A stretch of DNA of 64,000 nucleotides. Origin: GCA-002727735 sp038134525 (GTDB lineage: Bacteria; Bacteroidota; Bacteroidia; Flavobacteriales_D; Parvicellaceae). Where the stretch lies: the NCBI GenBank assembly GCA_038134525.1, contig JAYPVI010000012.1, forward strand, positions 12,998 through 76,997, written 5' to 3'. This document shows, piece by piece, positions 27,055-36,333 of this stretch (position 1 is the first letter of the stretch; each line of letters opens with the position of its first letter). Below the pieces are notes generated by a model. That model had not been told where the DNA came from. It saw nothing but the letters and a program-made list of their open reading frames with translations, and did no database searches. Position numbers and translations under genes: made by a program.

Positions 27055-27921
27055 ATGGAAAAAGTATGTTTTAATGGAGAAATAATTTTAGCTGATGACC
27101 TAAAATACAACGATGTTAAAAGAGGATTTTCATTTGGAGATGGTGCATTTGAAACCATAAAAATCATAGATGGAACGCCTTTGTTTCTTAAACATCATTT
27201 AAGACGCCTTAACTCTGCCATCAGAAAACTAAAGTTAATTACAAATCAATCTTTTCAAGTTGAACTTTTAAAACCCATTTTAGAGAATTTACTCCATCTA
27301 AATCAAATTGATGGTGGAGGAATCATAAGAATAAGCGTATACCGAAGCGGTCTAGGCACATATCTCCCAGAGACAAACAAACTAAACTATATAATTGAAG
27401 CTAAAAAAGCTAATGAGAACGCATATTCAACAAACAAAAGGGGATTAAAAATAGATGTTTATGATGATATTCATAAACCTATAAATATATTATCACCATA
27501 CAAACTTGCAAATGCTCAGCTTTATGTCTTGGCATCTGTTTACTTTAAAGAAAATGAATTAGATGATACGCTAATAAAAAATGAAAATGGAAACATTATA
27601 GAATCAACTAATTCTAATTTATTTATTTCATCTAATGGAGTGTTGTATACACCACCTTTATCTGAAGGTTGTGTTGGTGGTATTATGAGAATGCAAGTTA
27701 TCAACCTAGCTATTTCTAACGGTATGTTGGTTTATGAAAATCCTATTAAATTACAACACTTGTTATCAGCAGATGAAATTATCATAACCAATTCAATACA
27801 AGGCATAAGATGGATAGGTCAGTATAGGGAAAAGAGATATTACAACAGACTAGCTAATAGACTAACAGAGTTGTTAAATCAAGAAGTTATTAATTATCAG
27901 AAGGATTTAATGGAAAGTTAG
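27055..27921 (+). CDS. Aminotransferase class IV (PabC-like)
   Basis: A 288-residue PLP enzyme of the fold IV group, which includes aminodeoxychorismate lyase (PabC), branched-chain and D-amino-acid aminotransferases. Visible are FNGEIILADDLKYND, GFSFGDGAFETIKI, the Schiff-base lysine (Lys150) in SPYKLANAQLY, and NGNIIESTNSNLFI. The short length and GDGAFETI favour PabC or a D-amino-acid enzyme; I cannot separate them. The 3' end overlaps the convergent YqgE gene by 32 bases. Confidence 0.8.
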   Translation: MEKVCFNGEIILADDLKYNDVKRGFSFGDGAFETIKIIDGTPLFLKHHLRRLNSAIRKLKLITNQSFQVELLKPILENLLHLNQIDGGGIIRISVYRSGLGTYLPETNKLNYIIEAKKANENAYSTNKRGLKIDVYDDIHKPINILSPYKLANAQLYVLASVYFKENELDDTLIKNENGNIIESTNSNLFISSNGVLYTPPLSEGCVGGIMRMQVINLAISNGMLVYENPIKLQHLLSADEIIITNSIQGIRWIGQYREKRYYNRLANRLTELLNQEVINYQKDLMES

Positions 27922-28474
27922 CAATAGCCTTAAACTTTCCTCCTTTATTTTCTAGAATGTTTTTCCAAAAATCTTTATTGTTTTTAAATACATCAATTTT
28001 ATTTTGATTGAAAATTATCCATGAATTAGATTTCATTTCATCTTCTAATTGATGTTTAGACCAGCCTGAATAGCCAAGAAAAAACTTAACCTTTCTTGAA
28101 TCGATAACTTTTAAATTAATAAATTCTATAAGTTGATTAAAATCACCGCCAGTCCATATGTTTTCTGTAATCTGGATGGAGTTATTAATTGTATCACCAA
28201 ATTGGTGTATGTAAAATAGATTCGATGCATGAACAGGTCCACCATAAAAAACATCTAAAGTTGGCATTCCTTTATCAGGAATTATTTCATCTAATTTGAG
28301 GTTAAGTTGATTATTAATAATAAAACCGTATGAGCCATCTGCATTATGTTCACAAATAAAAATTACAGATCTAGAAAAGTGATCATCAGTCATAAAAGGT
28401 TCAGCCAACAATAGCCTTCCTTTTTTTGGTTTAAGTTTATTAATATTACTGATATCAGCTATAGATAAATTCAT
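27890..28474 (-). CDS. YqgE/AlgH family protein
   Basis: 194 residues of the UPF0301 family: KPKKGRLLLAEPFMTDDHFS, then VIFICEHNADGSYGFIINN, then VFYGGPVHASNLFYIH, and LGYSGWSKHQLEDEMKSNSW. All family blocks are present. AlgH was first linked to alginate regulation in Pseudomonas, but a molecular role is not established. A MiaE-type hydroxylase gene lies 50 bases upstream on the same strand; its tail overlaps the class IV aminotransferase gene. Confidence 0.9.
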   Translation of the reverse strand: MNLSIADISNINKLKPKKGRLLLAEPFMTDDHFSRSVIFICEHNADGSYGFIINNQLNLKLDEIIPDKGMPTLDVFYGGPVHASNLFYIHQFGDTINNSIQITENIWTGGDFNQLIEFINLKVIDSRKVKFFLGYSGWSKHQLEDEMKSNSWIIFNQNKIDVFKNNKDFWKNILENKGGKFKAIANFPLNPSDN

Positions 28475-28524
28475 TTTAGTAAATCTAACAAAATTTACAT
28501 AATATAAAATATTAGTTTATCAAA

Positions 28525-29097
28525 TCAATGAATTGCACTTCTCCAAGGTAGAGTAGAGGTAACTTCAGCTTCTTTTTGTAATATTTCATGGGTCCGATCA
28601 TCAACCTCTTTAGGGCTGAAATAGATTTTGGCCATTTTGATAAAAGAGTCAATATGCTCTAATTCTTGCAAATGAAGATTAGAATAAAAACGAGCAATTT
28701 TTTTGTCTTCGCAAACTTCACCAATTAATTTGAATCGTTCAGACCCCCTTAATTCAGCAACTGATGCTATAATTAAGCGATCCATAAATAAATGATCAGA
28801 ATCACTTCTTACTACTGACATCAATCCCTTAATATAGGGATCCTTTTGAAATACCCCATTTAATTCTTGACCTCTATATCGTATTAATTCGTAGACTTGT
28901 TTAAAATGAAGTAATTCTTCTACAGAAATCTGTATGAGTTCGTCTATAATCTCAACTCTATTTGGATACTTAGCAATTAAAGATAAGCACATGTTAGCCA
29001 CTTTTCTTTCAGCATCAGCATGATCCTGTAAAAATGAATCTAAGTCTTGAACTGCTTGTAAAGCCCAATCATGAGGAGTTGTATAAAGTAATTCCAT
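28525..29097 (-). CDS. miaE: tRNA-(ms2io6A37) hydroxylase MiaE-like
   Basis: A ferritin-like diiron protein of 190 residues that would hydroxylate the isopentenyl group of the modified adenosine 37 of tRNA. The diiron ligands are carried by HADAERKVA, ISVEELLHFKQV, VAELRGSERF and LQELEHIDSF. It starts 6 bases after the trkH stop, so it is the last gene of a trkA-trkH-miaE run. Length and ligand pattern are normal. Confidence 0.87.
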   Translation of the reverse strand: MELLYTTPHDWALQAVQDLDSFLQDHADAERKVANMCLSLIAKYPNRVEIIDELIQISVEELLHFKQVYELIRYRGQELNGVFQKDPYIKGLMSVVRSDSDHLFMDRLIIASVAELRGSERFKLIGEVCEDKKIARFYSNLHLQELEHIDSFIKMAKIYFSPKEVDDRTHEILQKEAEVTSTLPWRSAIH

Positions 29098-29103
29098 ATT
29101 AGT

Positions 29104-30591
29104 TTAATTTCTTTTCCAAAAATAAGGTGTAAATAAAACACATACAGTAAACAACTCTAATCTTCCCATAAGCATCAATAGTGAAAGTATCCATTTAGCA
29201 GATATTGGCAAATGTGAAAAAGAAAAAGATGGTCCTACTTCGCCAATTCCTGGACCAACATTACCTACAGCTGAGGCAACTGCACTTATAGAGGTTAACA
29301 TATCAACTCCAAGAAATGATAAAAAAATAGAACCTATAGTAAAGACAAATAGATATAAAAAGATAAACGCTAATAAATTATATGTAATGGTACTCGAAAT
29401 GACCTGTTTATTGATTATTAGGGGAATTACTGCTTTAGGATGTAATCTTCGTTTAAATTCTAATAACCCATTTTTAATTAACAGTATTATTCGAACAATT
29501 TTAATCCCACCACTAGTACTTCCTGCAGATGCTCCTGAGAAAAGAAATAGGAAAAAAATAAATGTAAGAAATGATCCCCAAAGGGTATAATCTGCAGTAG
29601 CATAACCTGTAGTAGTGATAATAGAAACCACTTGAAAGGAAATTTCTCTTAATGCATGTACGAAATCGGATGATGTAGTAAGGGTTCTATACAATGTCAG
29701 TGTTAAAATAACTATCAATACAGCTGATAAATACCATTTAAATTCATCATTGTTAATAATTTTCCTAAACTTCATTTTTAGACCAAAATATATCATGGTA
29801 AAATTAGTGCCAGCTAAAAACATAAAGATTACAATAACAGCCTCTACATAAGGATTTTGAAATGCTGCTATACTGGCTTGCTTAGTTGAAAACCCTCCAG
29901 TAGAAGTGGTTGTGAGTGCATGGTTAATAGCGTCAAAAAAACTTAAGCCCAAAAACATAAGGATTACTGTTTCCAGTGCAGTAAGTGAAAAATAAATGAT
30001 CCATAATCGTTTTGCTGTTTCTTTAATTCTTGGATGAATTTTATCCTTTGTCGGACCAGGTGCTTCGGCTACAAATAATTCCATTCCACCAATACCTAAT
30101 AATGGTAAAATGGCTATGGTTAATACAATAATACCCATGCCTCCAATCCATTGTGTCATACTTCTCCAAAACAAAATACTTTTTGGAAGAGATTCGATTT
30201 CATCTAAAATAGTTGATCCAGTTGTCGTAAAACCTGACATGGTTTCAAAAAAAGCATCAGTAAAGGATGGTATACTTTCAGTCAACAAATAAGGAAGAGT
30301 TCCAAAAAAAGTCATACACAGCCAACCGCCTACTACAATTAAATATCCATCTCTTTTTTTGATTTCTGCATTTTTTTCATCTTTAGTTAAAAATCGAAGT
30401 AAAAAACCAAAAGATATGGTTGAAATACTGCAAATTAAAAAAGTATTAATATGATTTTGTTCATCGTAAAAAATGGCAAATGGTACACAACTAAGCATAA
30501 GTAAGCCATTTAATAATAGTAATGTTCCAATTACATAAACGATTACAGATGAATTAAAAAGGCCTTTTTTATTATTGGAAAAACTGTTCAA
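29104..30591 (-). CDS. trkH: Potassium uptake membrane subunit TrkH
   Basis: 495 residues with about ten membrane helices. The four pore loops are visible in order: ETMSGFTTTGSTIL, NHALTTTSTGGFST, VSIITTTGYATADY and ASAVGNVGPGIGEVG. It forms the K+ pathway through the inner membrane, gated by the TrkA ring encoded just upstream. The start overlaps the trkA end by 20 bases, so translation is probably coupled. The membrane-embedded loops are complete. Confidence 0.95.
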   Translation of the reverse strand: MNSFSNNKKGLFNSSVIVYVIGTLLLLNGLLMLSCVPFAIFYDEQNHINTFLICSISTISFGFLLRFLTKDEKNAEIKKRDGYLIVVGGWLCMTFFGTLPYLLTESIPSFTDAFFETMSGFTTTGSTILDEIESLPKSILFWRSMTQWIGGMGIIVLTIAILPLLGIGGMELFVAEAPGPTKDKIHPRIKETAKRLWIIYFSLTALETVILMFLGLSFFDAINHALTTTSTGGFSTKQASIAAFQNPYVEAVIVIFMFLAGTNFTMIYFGLKMKFRKIINNDEFKWYLSAVLIVILTLTLYRTLTTSSDFVHALREISFQVVSIITTTGYATADYTLWGSFLTFIFFLFLFSGASAGSTSGGIKIVRIILLIKNGLLEFKRRLHPKAVIPLIINKQVISSTITYNLLAFIFLYLFVFTIGSIFLSFLGVDMLTSISAVASAVGNVGPGIGEVGPSFSFSHLPISAKWILSLLMLMGRLELFTVCVLFTPYFWKRN

Positions 30592-31912
30592 TTTCTTTGA
30601 TGGATTCAGTTAAGGAAAATACGATAGTTTTATCATTTGGCATAAGTTGAAAATTCCCGAATGGAATGATAGCATATGAATCACGAATTACTCCTGCAAT
30701 ATTGGCAGATTTAGGAAATTTAAGATCACGTATTGGATGCTTTGTCACTTTAGAGCCATCATTAACAACAAATTCAATAATCTCAGCATCTACACCATGT
30801 AAATTTGAAACTGAACTAACATTACCTTTTCTAACAAACTTGAAGATATCACTTGCAGCAATAATTTTTTTATTAATTAAAGTATCAACCCCTATGGATT
30901 GAGATAAATGGATATAATCAAAATTTTCGATTCTAGCAATGGTTTTTTTAATTCCATGTTTTTTTCCTACAAGAGACGACATAATATTCATTTCAGAATC
31001 AGCAGTAACTGAAATTAATGCATCCATTTCGGTAAGTCCTTCTTCTTCTAGCATTTGAACATCATGTCCATCCATATTGATGACAAGTGTTTTATTTAGA
31101 TATCCCGCGATTGCATCGCATCTATCCTTATCTTTTTCAACTAAAGTAACCCTGTATTCATTTTCAAGTAATTCAGCAGTATAAAGTCCAATTCTGCTAC
31201 CACCTAAGATCATAATGTCTTTTATCTTGAAATTTTCTTTGCCGCAAATCTTATTGATTATTTCTATTGACTCTTTTAAGGAAATAAAATACACGATATC
31301 ATTTTCTTGAAATACCGTGTTATTGTTAACTAATAAAGTATAATCGTTTCGGTGAAGAGCTAATGGTTTAAATGTTAGGTTAGGATTAAGCGATGCACTA
31401 TCTCTAACTGATTTGTTAATTAGAGGAGAATCTTTAGATAATGAAATTCCAAAAACAGTTAACATACCATCTTCAAATTCTAAATCGTCAGTAAAAGAAG
31501 CTTGATTAATAAGACGTTGGATTTCTAAAGTAGCTAAGTGAGTTGGGGATATGAGAGTATCAATACCTAAATCATGATAGAAATGCTCTTTTCCTTCTTT
31601 AACAATATTTACATCATTAATTCTGGCAATTGTTCTTTTTGCACCTAATTTCTTTCCCAAAATGCATATTAACATATTAGTCTCCTCACTTGAAGTCACA
31701 GCGATGAGAAGATCACAAGAAGCAATTAATTTATGTTCCATGATCTCAACAGATTTTGCATCACCTGTAATGGTAAATACATCGATTTGACTAGAGACTG
31801 TAGCTAAATTTTCTTCACTTCGATCAATAAGATAGATATCATGGGCTTCTGAAGCCAAAAGTTTAGCCAAATGTGAGCCAACATCACCAGCTCCTGCAAT
31901 AACAATCTTCAT
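30572..31912 (-). CDS. trkA: Potassium uptake regulatory subunit TrkA
   Basis: A cytosolic gating protein of 446 residues with two RCK units: MKIVIAGAGDVGSHLAKLLA and later DIMILGGSRIGLYTAELLE as nucleotide-binding Rossmann folds, each followed by a TrkA-C domain. The ATG at 31912 gives the conserved N-terminus; a reading from 31996 adds 28 residues that run through the promoter. A TATATTTG box lies 14 bases ahead. It is followed directly by trkH, then miaE. Confidence 0.95.
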   Translation of the reverse strand: MKIVIAGAGDVGSHLAKLLASEAHDIYLIDRSEENLATVSSQIDVFTITGDAKSVEIMEHKLIASCDLLIAVTSSEETNMLICILGKKLGAKRTIARINDVNIVKEGKEHFYHDLGIDTLISPTHLATLEIQRLINQASFTDDLEFEDGMLTVFGISLSKDSPLINKSVRDSASLNPNLTFKPLALHRNDYTLLVNNNTVFQENDIVYFISLKESIEIINKICGKENFKIKDIMILGGSRIGLYTAELLENEYRVTLVEKDKDRCDAIAGYLNKTLVINMDGHDVQMLEEEGLTEMDALISVTADSEMNIMSSLVGKKHGIKKTIARIENFDYIHLSQSIGVDTLINKKIIAASDIFKFVRKGNVSSVSNLHGVDAEIIEFVVNDGSKVTKHPIRDLKFPKSANIAGVIRDSYAIIPFGNFQLMPNDKTIVFSLTESIKEIEQFFQ

Positions 31913-31926
31913 GATGTAAATTTTAA

Positions 31927-31934
31927 CAAATATA
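31927..31934 (-). promoter_or_regulatory. TAnnTTTG -7 box for trkA
   Basis: TATATTTG on the minus strand, 14 bases before the ATG at 31912. It lies inside the longer reading frame from 31996 and so supports the shorter start. Confidence 0.55.
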
Positions 31935-32104
31935 AGAGCTATACCTATTAATAGATTAAAAAAATAAATATTTACATTTTTAAAAAAATGTATCATATAA
32001 TGTAATGCTCATTTCATCTACATATTATTAGTGTGAGCAAGGATTTTTTACTTTATAATTATTGAAATAATGTAATATTCATACATTTACTAAAAAATCA
32101 TAAA

Positions 32105-33517
32105 ATGTCAGATATTAAATTTGGTACTGATGGATGGAGAGCCATAATTGCAGATAAATTCACCGTAGAAAATGTAGCGAGAATCACCACTGCTACAGGA
32201 ACTTGGATCAAAAATAATTTTGAGGATAATTTAAGCGTAGTCATTGGCCATGATTGCCGATTTGCAGGAAGTTTATTTATGGAAACCGCTACTAAAGTCT
32301 TGGTGTCACAAGGAATAAAAGTATACCAAGCGAATAGTATAATCACTACTCCAATGATTTCATTAGCAGCTAAAGAATTAAATGCTGCAATTGGTATTGT
32401 GCTTACAGCTAGCCATAATCCACCATCATATAATGGTTTTAAATTAAAAGGACACTATGGTGGACCTCTTACTTCAGATAAAATTGCTGAAGTAGAAGAA
32501 TTAATTCCACTAAAAAATAATATAAATTTAAGTGAGATTAATCTTTCAGAAATGGAAGAAAAAAACTTGTTAGAATATGTAGATTTAGAAGTCATGTATA
32601 TGGATAAAATAAAGGCTTCTTTTGATCTAGATGCTATCAAACATTCAGGACTTCGTTTCGCATATGACGCTATGTATGGTGCAGGTCAATTCGTAATGAA
32701 AAAATTATTTCCTGATATGTCTTTTTTGCACTGTGAATATAACCCATCTTTTAATGGACAAGCACCAGAGCCTATAGCAAAAAATCTAAATCCGTTTTCA
32801 GAATTTATAAAAAATGATGGGCAAATTGCTGCTGGTTTAGCAACTGATGGAGATGCAGACAGAATTGGCCTATTTGATGAAAAAGGAGAATTTGTTGATT
32901 CTCACCACATTCTACTGTTATTGCTACTGTATTTGCACAAATACAAATCCATGAATGGCAAAGTAGTAGTTGCTGCTTCTACTACACCAAGAGTAGTGAA
33001 ATTAGCTGAATTGTGGGGATTAGAACACGATACAGTTCAAATTGGATTTAAACACATCGCTCAACAGATGATTAATGAAGATGTTCTTATTGGAGGTGAA
33101 GAATCCGGAGGTATTGCCATAAAGGGGCACATTCCAGAAAGAGATGGTATATGGATGGGATTAGTCATTTTTGAATACATGGCTAAATCTGGTAAATCAT
33201 TGACATCTTTAATTAAGGAAATTTATGAATTAGTTGGTGAGTTCAAATATTGGAGAGACGACCTACATATTGATGAAGATTTGAAACAATCTATAGTGGA
33301 AAAATGTCAAACTAATTCATTTAAATCTTTTGGGAAATACATAGTACAAAAAGTAGACACCACTGATGGATATAAATTTATTCTTAGTCAGGATGAATGG
33401 TTAATGATAAGACCTTCAGGAACTGAACCTGTTCTAAGATGCTATGCAGAAGGTAAAACACTTGAAAACGCTAAAGATATATTAGCCTCATGTAAGATGA
33501 CTATTGGGGTGGATTAA
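32105..33517 (+). CDS. Phosphohexomutase (phosphoglucomutase/phosphomannomutase family)
   Basis: 470 residues with all four domain signatures: phosphoserine loop LTASHNPPSYNGFK, metal loop ATDGDADRIGLFD, sugar loop GGEESGGIAIKGH, and phosphate loop IRPSGTEPVLRCYAEG. It moves phosphate between C1 and C6 of a hexose, supplying sugar nucleotide precursors. Glucose, mannose or glucosamine specificity cannot be read with certainty; the GEESGG loop suggests glucose/mannose. Its TAA stop interlocks with that of the convergent gene (TTAA, 33514-33517). Confidence 0.9.
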   Translation: MSDIKFGTDGWRAIIADKFTVENVARITTATGTWIKNNFEDNLSVVIGHDCRFAGSLFMETATKVLVSQGIKVYQANSIITTPMISLAAKELNAAIGIVLTASHNPPSYNGFKLKGHYGGPLTSDKIAEVEELIPLKNNINLSEINLSEMEEKNLLEYVDLEVMYMDKIKASFDLDAIKHSGLRFAYDAMYGAGQFVMKKLFPDMSFLHCEYNPSFNGQAPEPIAKNLNPFSEFIKNDGQIAAGLATDGDADRIGLFDEKGEFVDSHHILLLLLLYLHKYKSMNGKVVVAASTTPRVVKLAELWGLEHDTVQIGFKHIAQQMINEDVLIGGEESGGIAIKGHIPERDGIWMGLVIFEYMAKSGKSLTSLIKEIYELVGEFKYWRDDLHIDEDLKQSIVEKCQTNSFKSFGKYIVQKVDTTDGYKFILSQDEWLMIRPSGTEPVLRCYAEGKTLENAKDILASCKMTIGVD

Positions 33518-35166
33518 AGTCCAATAACACGTTCATCCTCAGGGTATTTTATGGTGTACGTGAAATTTTTGGTTGTAGAAGTATTTGGCTCTAAATCAAT
33601 TAACCAAGTCAACTTACCCTTGTTTTTATCATATATTGCCTCACTAGATTCTACCAATTCTACATCAATAGATTTGTCATCTGAAACGGGTATTTGATCA
33701 ACTAGTTTTACTGTAATTTTTGATGATTTATTATTTTTCAATGTAATTTCAAATGATCTTTCTTGTTTTACTTTATCGCTGATTTTAGTTTCTGAAGAAA
33801 ACTTTTTCAATGGCTTTCTTGTTGTTAAAATAGATAAATCTCGACTTAAAGAAAGATCTATTGTATTTTCAGTAGATAATGGGTCTAAATAAGTTCGACC
33901 TATAGATTTCCCTTCAAAATAAACTTGAGCACTTCCAGCGAGAAAATTTTGTTCAGCTATTGAATTAAAATGACACATTAAAAAGACATCTTTATCTAAT
34001 TTTGGATATGCAAAATAATCATATGTTGCAGGTAAGTTAATTTTCTGAATCTCAATAAAAATAGATTTAGAGGAGGATGAAATAGAGTAGGGCAATGCAA
34101 TATCATACTGGATTTGTGTGCCACTAAAATCAACTGTAGTGAAAGCTGCAGATGTTTCAGCATAACCTATGTCATCATCCATAGCCATTTCCATATCTAC
34201 AGATGCCCCTGCATCTTCACTTGAATAATTATCATATCGAGGATTTGATGAAGTTTGCACTTCTGCAAATTTGTTCCTTACATTTCTACGTACAGTAAGA
34301 TAATCTGTATTAAACACAGGAGCTTTATTGGATTGATTGAGATTACCTGTAGACAAGGAAACAGTTACATTTTTCCATTGTTCATTTGTGTTTTGATAAA
34401 TTTCAGCCTTATAGGTAATGTCAACTGGTGAATTCATCTTTTCTATTCTTAAATCAAAACAAGGCTTCCAGCCAGCTCTATCGTTAATATTATAACTTAA
34501 TTCGTAATCTACTTTCAATTCTTCTTTACTAGTAATTTGGACAACCACATTACTAAATTGATTTTTAACTCTGGCGTTTAAGGACCGTATTTGGGATTGA
34601 ATATTTGCAATAGTTTGATTTATGTCAATGATTTTTTTATTTGTTGTTGATATTTTTTCTTCAATATCAAGCATTCTTTCTCTAAAAAAATCAGAAAGAT
34701 CCATCAAGTCATCAATGACAAATTCTTTAGATAATTTTAATACAGACTTATTTTCGTTTAATAGATCCTTTTCTTCATTATAAACAAGTAAAGATACTTG
34801 TTCAAGTCTTAGTTTTTCATTCGTACTTTCTAGACTATCTTTTAACAGTTTCACTTCATCAGTCATATGGTTTTTGATACCTAGGTAATTCATTTCTTTT
34901 CCAACAGAATTAATAATGACTTTTGACGATTTAATAACAAACTGTATAGATTCATTAGATAAATAAGGGGAGAGCTCTTGAATATAGATAGTATTATCCC
35001 CTTTTTTAAGATCTAATTTTCCTAATCGTTTAACGTTCACTCCCTTATTGAATACCGTTACATTTTTAATATTTGATGTTGTTACCACCTTATTTCCAAA
35101 AACTTGTAGAGTTATAAAGAAAAAGTTAATGGATATGATTGTAAATAGGTTAATTATTTTTTTCAT
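33514..35166 (-). CDS. DUF4139 (mucoidy inhibitor MuiA-like) exported protein
   Basis: About 550 residues, with a signal peptide (FITLQVFGN cleavage region), an N-terminal DUF4140-like beta domain (TVFNKGVNVKRLGKLDLKKG), a coiled coil (about 95-200), and a DUF4139 body: VDYELSYNINDRAGWKPCFDLR and VSLSTGNLNQSNKAPVF. Two start codons are two apart (35172 and 35166); I choose MKKIINLF at 35166 as the signal peptide start. MuiA-type proteins affect capsule in enterics; role here is unknown. Confidence 0.82.
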   Translation of the reverse strand: MKKIINLFTIISINFFFITLQVFGNKVVTTSNIKNVTVFNKGVNVKRLGKLDLKKGDNTIYIQELSPYLSNESIQFVIKSSKVIINSVGKEMNYLGIKNHMTDEVKLLKDSLESTNEKLRLEQVSLLVYNEEKDLLNENKSVLKLSKEFVIDDLMDLSDFFRERMLDIEEKISTTNKKIIDINQTIANIQSQIRSLNARVKNQFSNVVVQITSKEELKVDYELSYNINDRAGWKPCFDLRIEKMNSPVDITYKAEIYQNTNEQWKNVTVSLSTGNLNQSNKAPVFNTDYLTVRRNVRNKFAEVQTSSNPRYDNYSSEDAGASVDMEMAMDDDIGYAETSAAFTTVDFSGTQIQYDIALPYSISSSSKSIFIEIQKINLPATYDYFAYPKLDKDVFLMCHFNSIAEQNFLAGSAQVYFEGKSIGRTYLDPLSTENTIDLSLSRDLSILTTRKPLKKFSSETKISDKVKQERSFEITLKNNKSSKITVKLVDQIPVSDDKSIDVELVESSEAIYDKNKGKLTWLIDLEPNTSTTKNFTYTIKYPEDERVIGL

Positions 35167-35190
35167 CTTCATAATTTAAAATGTTACAAA

Positions 35191-35198
35191 CAAAGTTA
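35191..35198 (-). promoter_or_regulatory. TAnnTTTG -7 box for the DUF4139 gene
   Basis: TAACTTTG on the minus strand, 18 bases before the ATG at 35172 and 24 before that at 35166. Confidence 0.45.
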
Positions 35199-35231
35199 GT
35201 GCCAAATTTTAATAATAATTAATTTAGTTGA

Positions 35232-36005
35232 ATGTCTAAACCACTTATTTTAATAACAAACGATGATGGATACAAAGCAAAAGGTATTTCATCATTGGTT
35301 AATGCCGTTAAAGATTTTGGTGAAATTTTGATTGTTGCACCTGATAAACCACAATCTGGAATGGGTCACGCCATTACGGTAAACGAACCAATAAGATGTT
35401 ACGAAACAACTCAATTTAAAAATATTAAGGCTTATTGCTGTACAGGAACGCCTGTTGATTGCATAAAAATGGGTATATATTTGTTAAAAGGAAGAAAACC
35501 AGATTATATATTATCTGGGATTAATCATGGTTCAAATGTAAGTACTAATGTGCTGTATTCTGGTACAATGTCTGCGGCAGTAGAAGGAGCACTAGAAGGT
35601 ATTCCAAGTATTGGATTTTCTCTAACAAGTTATGATCCTGATGCTAATTTTAACCCTTCGATTAAATTCATTAGAAGTATTTTTAATACAGTGATGAAAA
35701 ATAACCTTAAACTAGGCACTTGTCTTAATGTAAATATTCCAGCTATAGACGAAGATGAAATTAAGGGAATTAAAGTATGTAAACAAGGAAGAGCATTCTG
35801 GGATGATACATTTGATCAAAGAGCTGACCCTTTTGGAAATAAATATTATTGGCTAACAGGCTCTTTTGGATCTAAAGAAAATGACAATAATTCAGATATT
35901 TATTATCTTGAAAACAACTTTATCACAGTAGTGCCCACTCAATTTGATATGACATGTTATGAATCAGTAAAAGAAATCAATAAATGGAAATTAGATGAGA
36001 TATAG
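35232..36005 (+). CDS. surE: 5'/3'-nucleotidase SurE
   Basis: 257 residues. The acidic metal motif is LITNDDGYKAKGISSL, followed by VAPDKPQSGMGHAITV, CTGTPVDCIKMG and LSGINHGSNVSTNVLYSGTM, all SurE hallmarks. It hydrolyses nucleoside monophosphates and is linked to stationary-phase survival. It starts a small run with a membrane protein and lpxB, with overlaps of 11 bases and 1 base. Confidence 0.95.
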   Translation: MSKPLILITNDDGYKAKGISSLVNAVKDFGEILIVAPDKPQSGMGHAITVNEPIRCYETTQFKNIKAYCCTGTPVDCIKMGIYLLKGRKPDYILSGINHGSNVSTNVLYSGTMSAAVEGALEGIPSIGFSLTSYDPDANFNPSIKFIRSIFNTVMKNNLKLGTCLNVNIPAIDEDEIKGIKVCKQGRAFWDDTFDQRADPFGNKYYWLTGSFGSKENDNNSDIYYLENNFITVVPTQFDMTCYESVKEINKWKLDEI

Positions 36006-36333
36006 TTGGACATTAAAATGGAATAAATTTAAATATGGATTAATAGCTGGATTTATTAGTCCTGTTATAGGTTTTTTAATTGCCTATTTAGTGATAGGAA
36101 ATAAATTATCATTTTCACAGTTTACATTCTATTTTTTTGGTGAGGTAAATACCAATAGCCTCGTTTCTGAAATTTATTTAGAAATGAGACAAAACACGCT
36201 AATGTTTTGTTTGTTAGTAAATATGCTGATTTTCTACTTTTCATTTTTTATTTTCAAGATTGATCAATTTTCTAAAGGCATAGTAGGCTTAACACTACTA
36301 TGGGCAGCCATCTCCATGTTATTTATTAATTAA
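35995..36333 (+). CDS. Small membrane protein between surE and lpxB
   Basis: 112 residues with three predicted membrane helices (about 14-34, 68-86, 92-110) and a positively charged N-terminus (MRYSWTLKWNKFKYG). No family name comes to mind. The start overlaps surE by 11 bases and its TAA overlaps the lpxB ATG (TAATG), so it is translated with its neighbours. A membrane role in lipid A synthesis is possible from position only. Confidence 0.7.
   Translation: MRYSWTLKWNKFKYGLIAGFISPVIGFLIAYLVIGNKLSFSQFTFYFFGEVNTNSLVSEIYLEMRQNTLMFCLLVNMLIFYFSFFIFKIDQFSKGIVGLTLLWAAISMLFIN

Noticed and set aside
31913..31996. Longer N-terminus for trkA
   Set aside because: The added 28 residues cover a TATATTTG promoter box and precede the conserved MKIVIAGAG.
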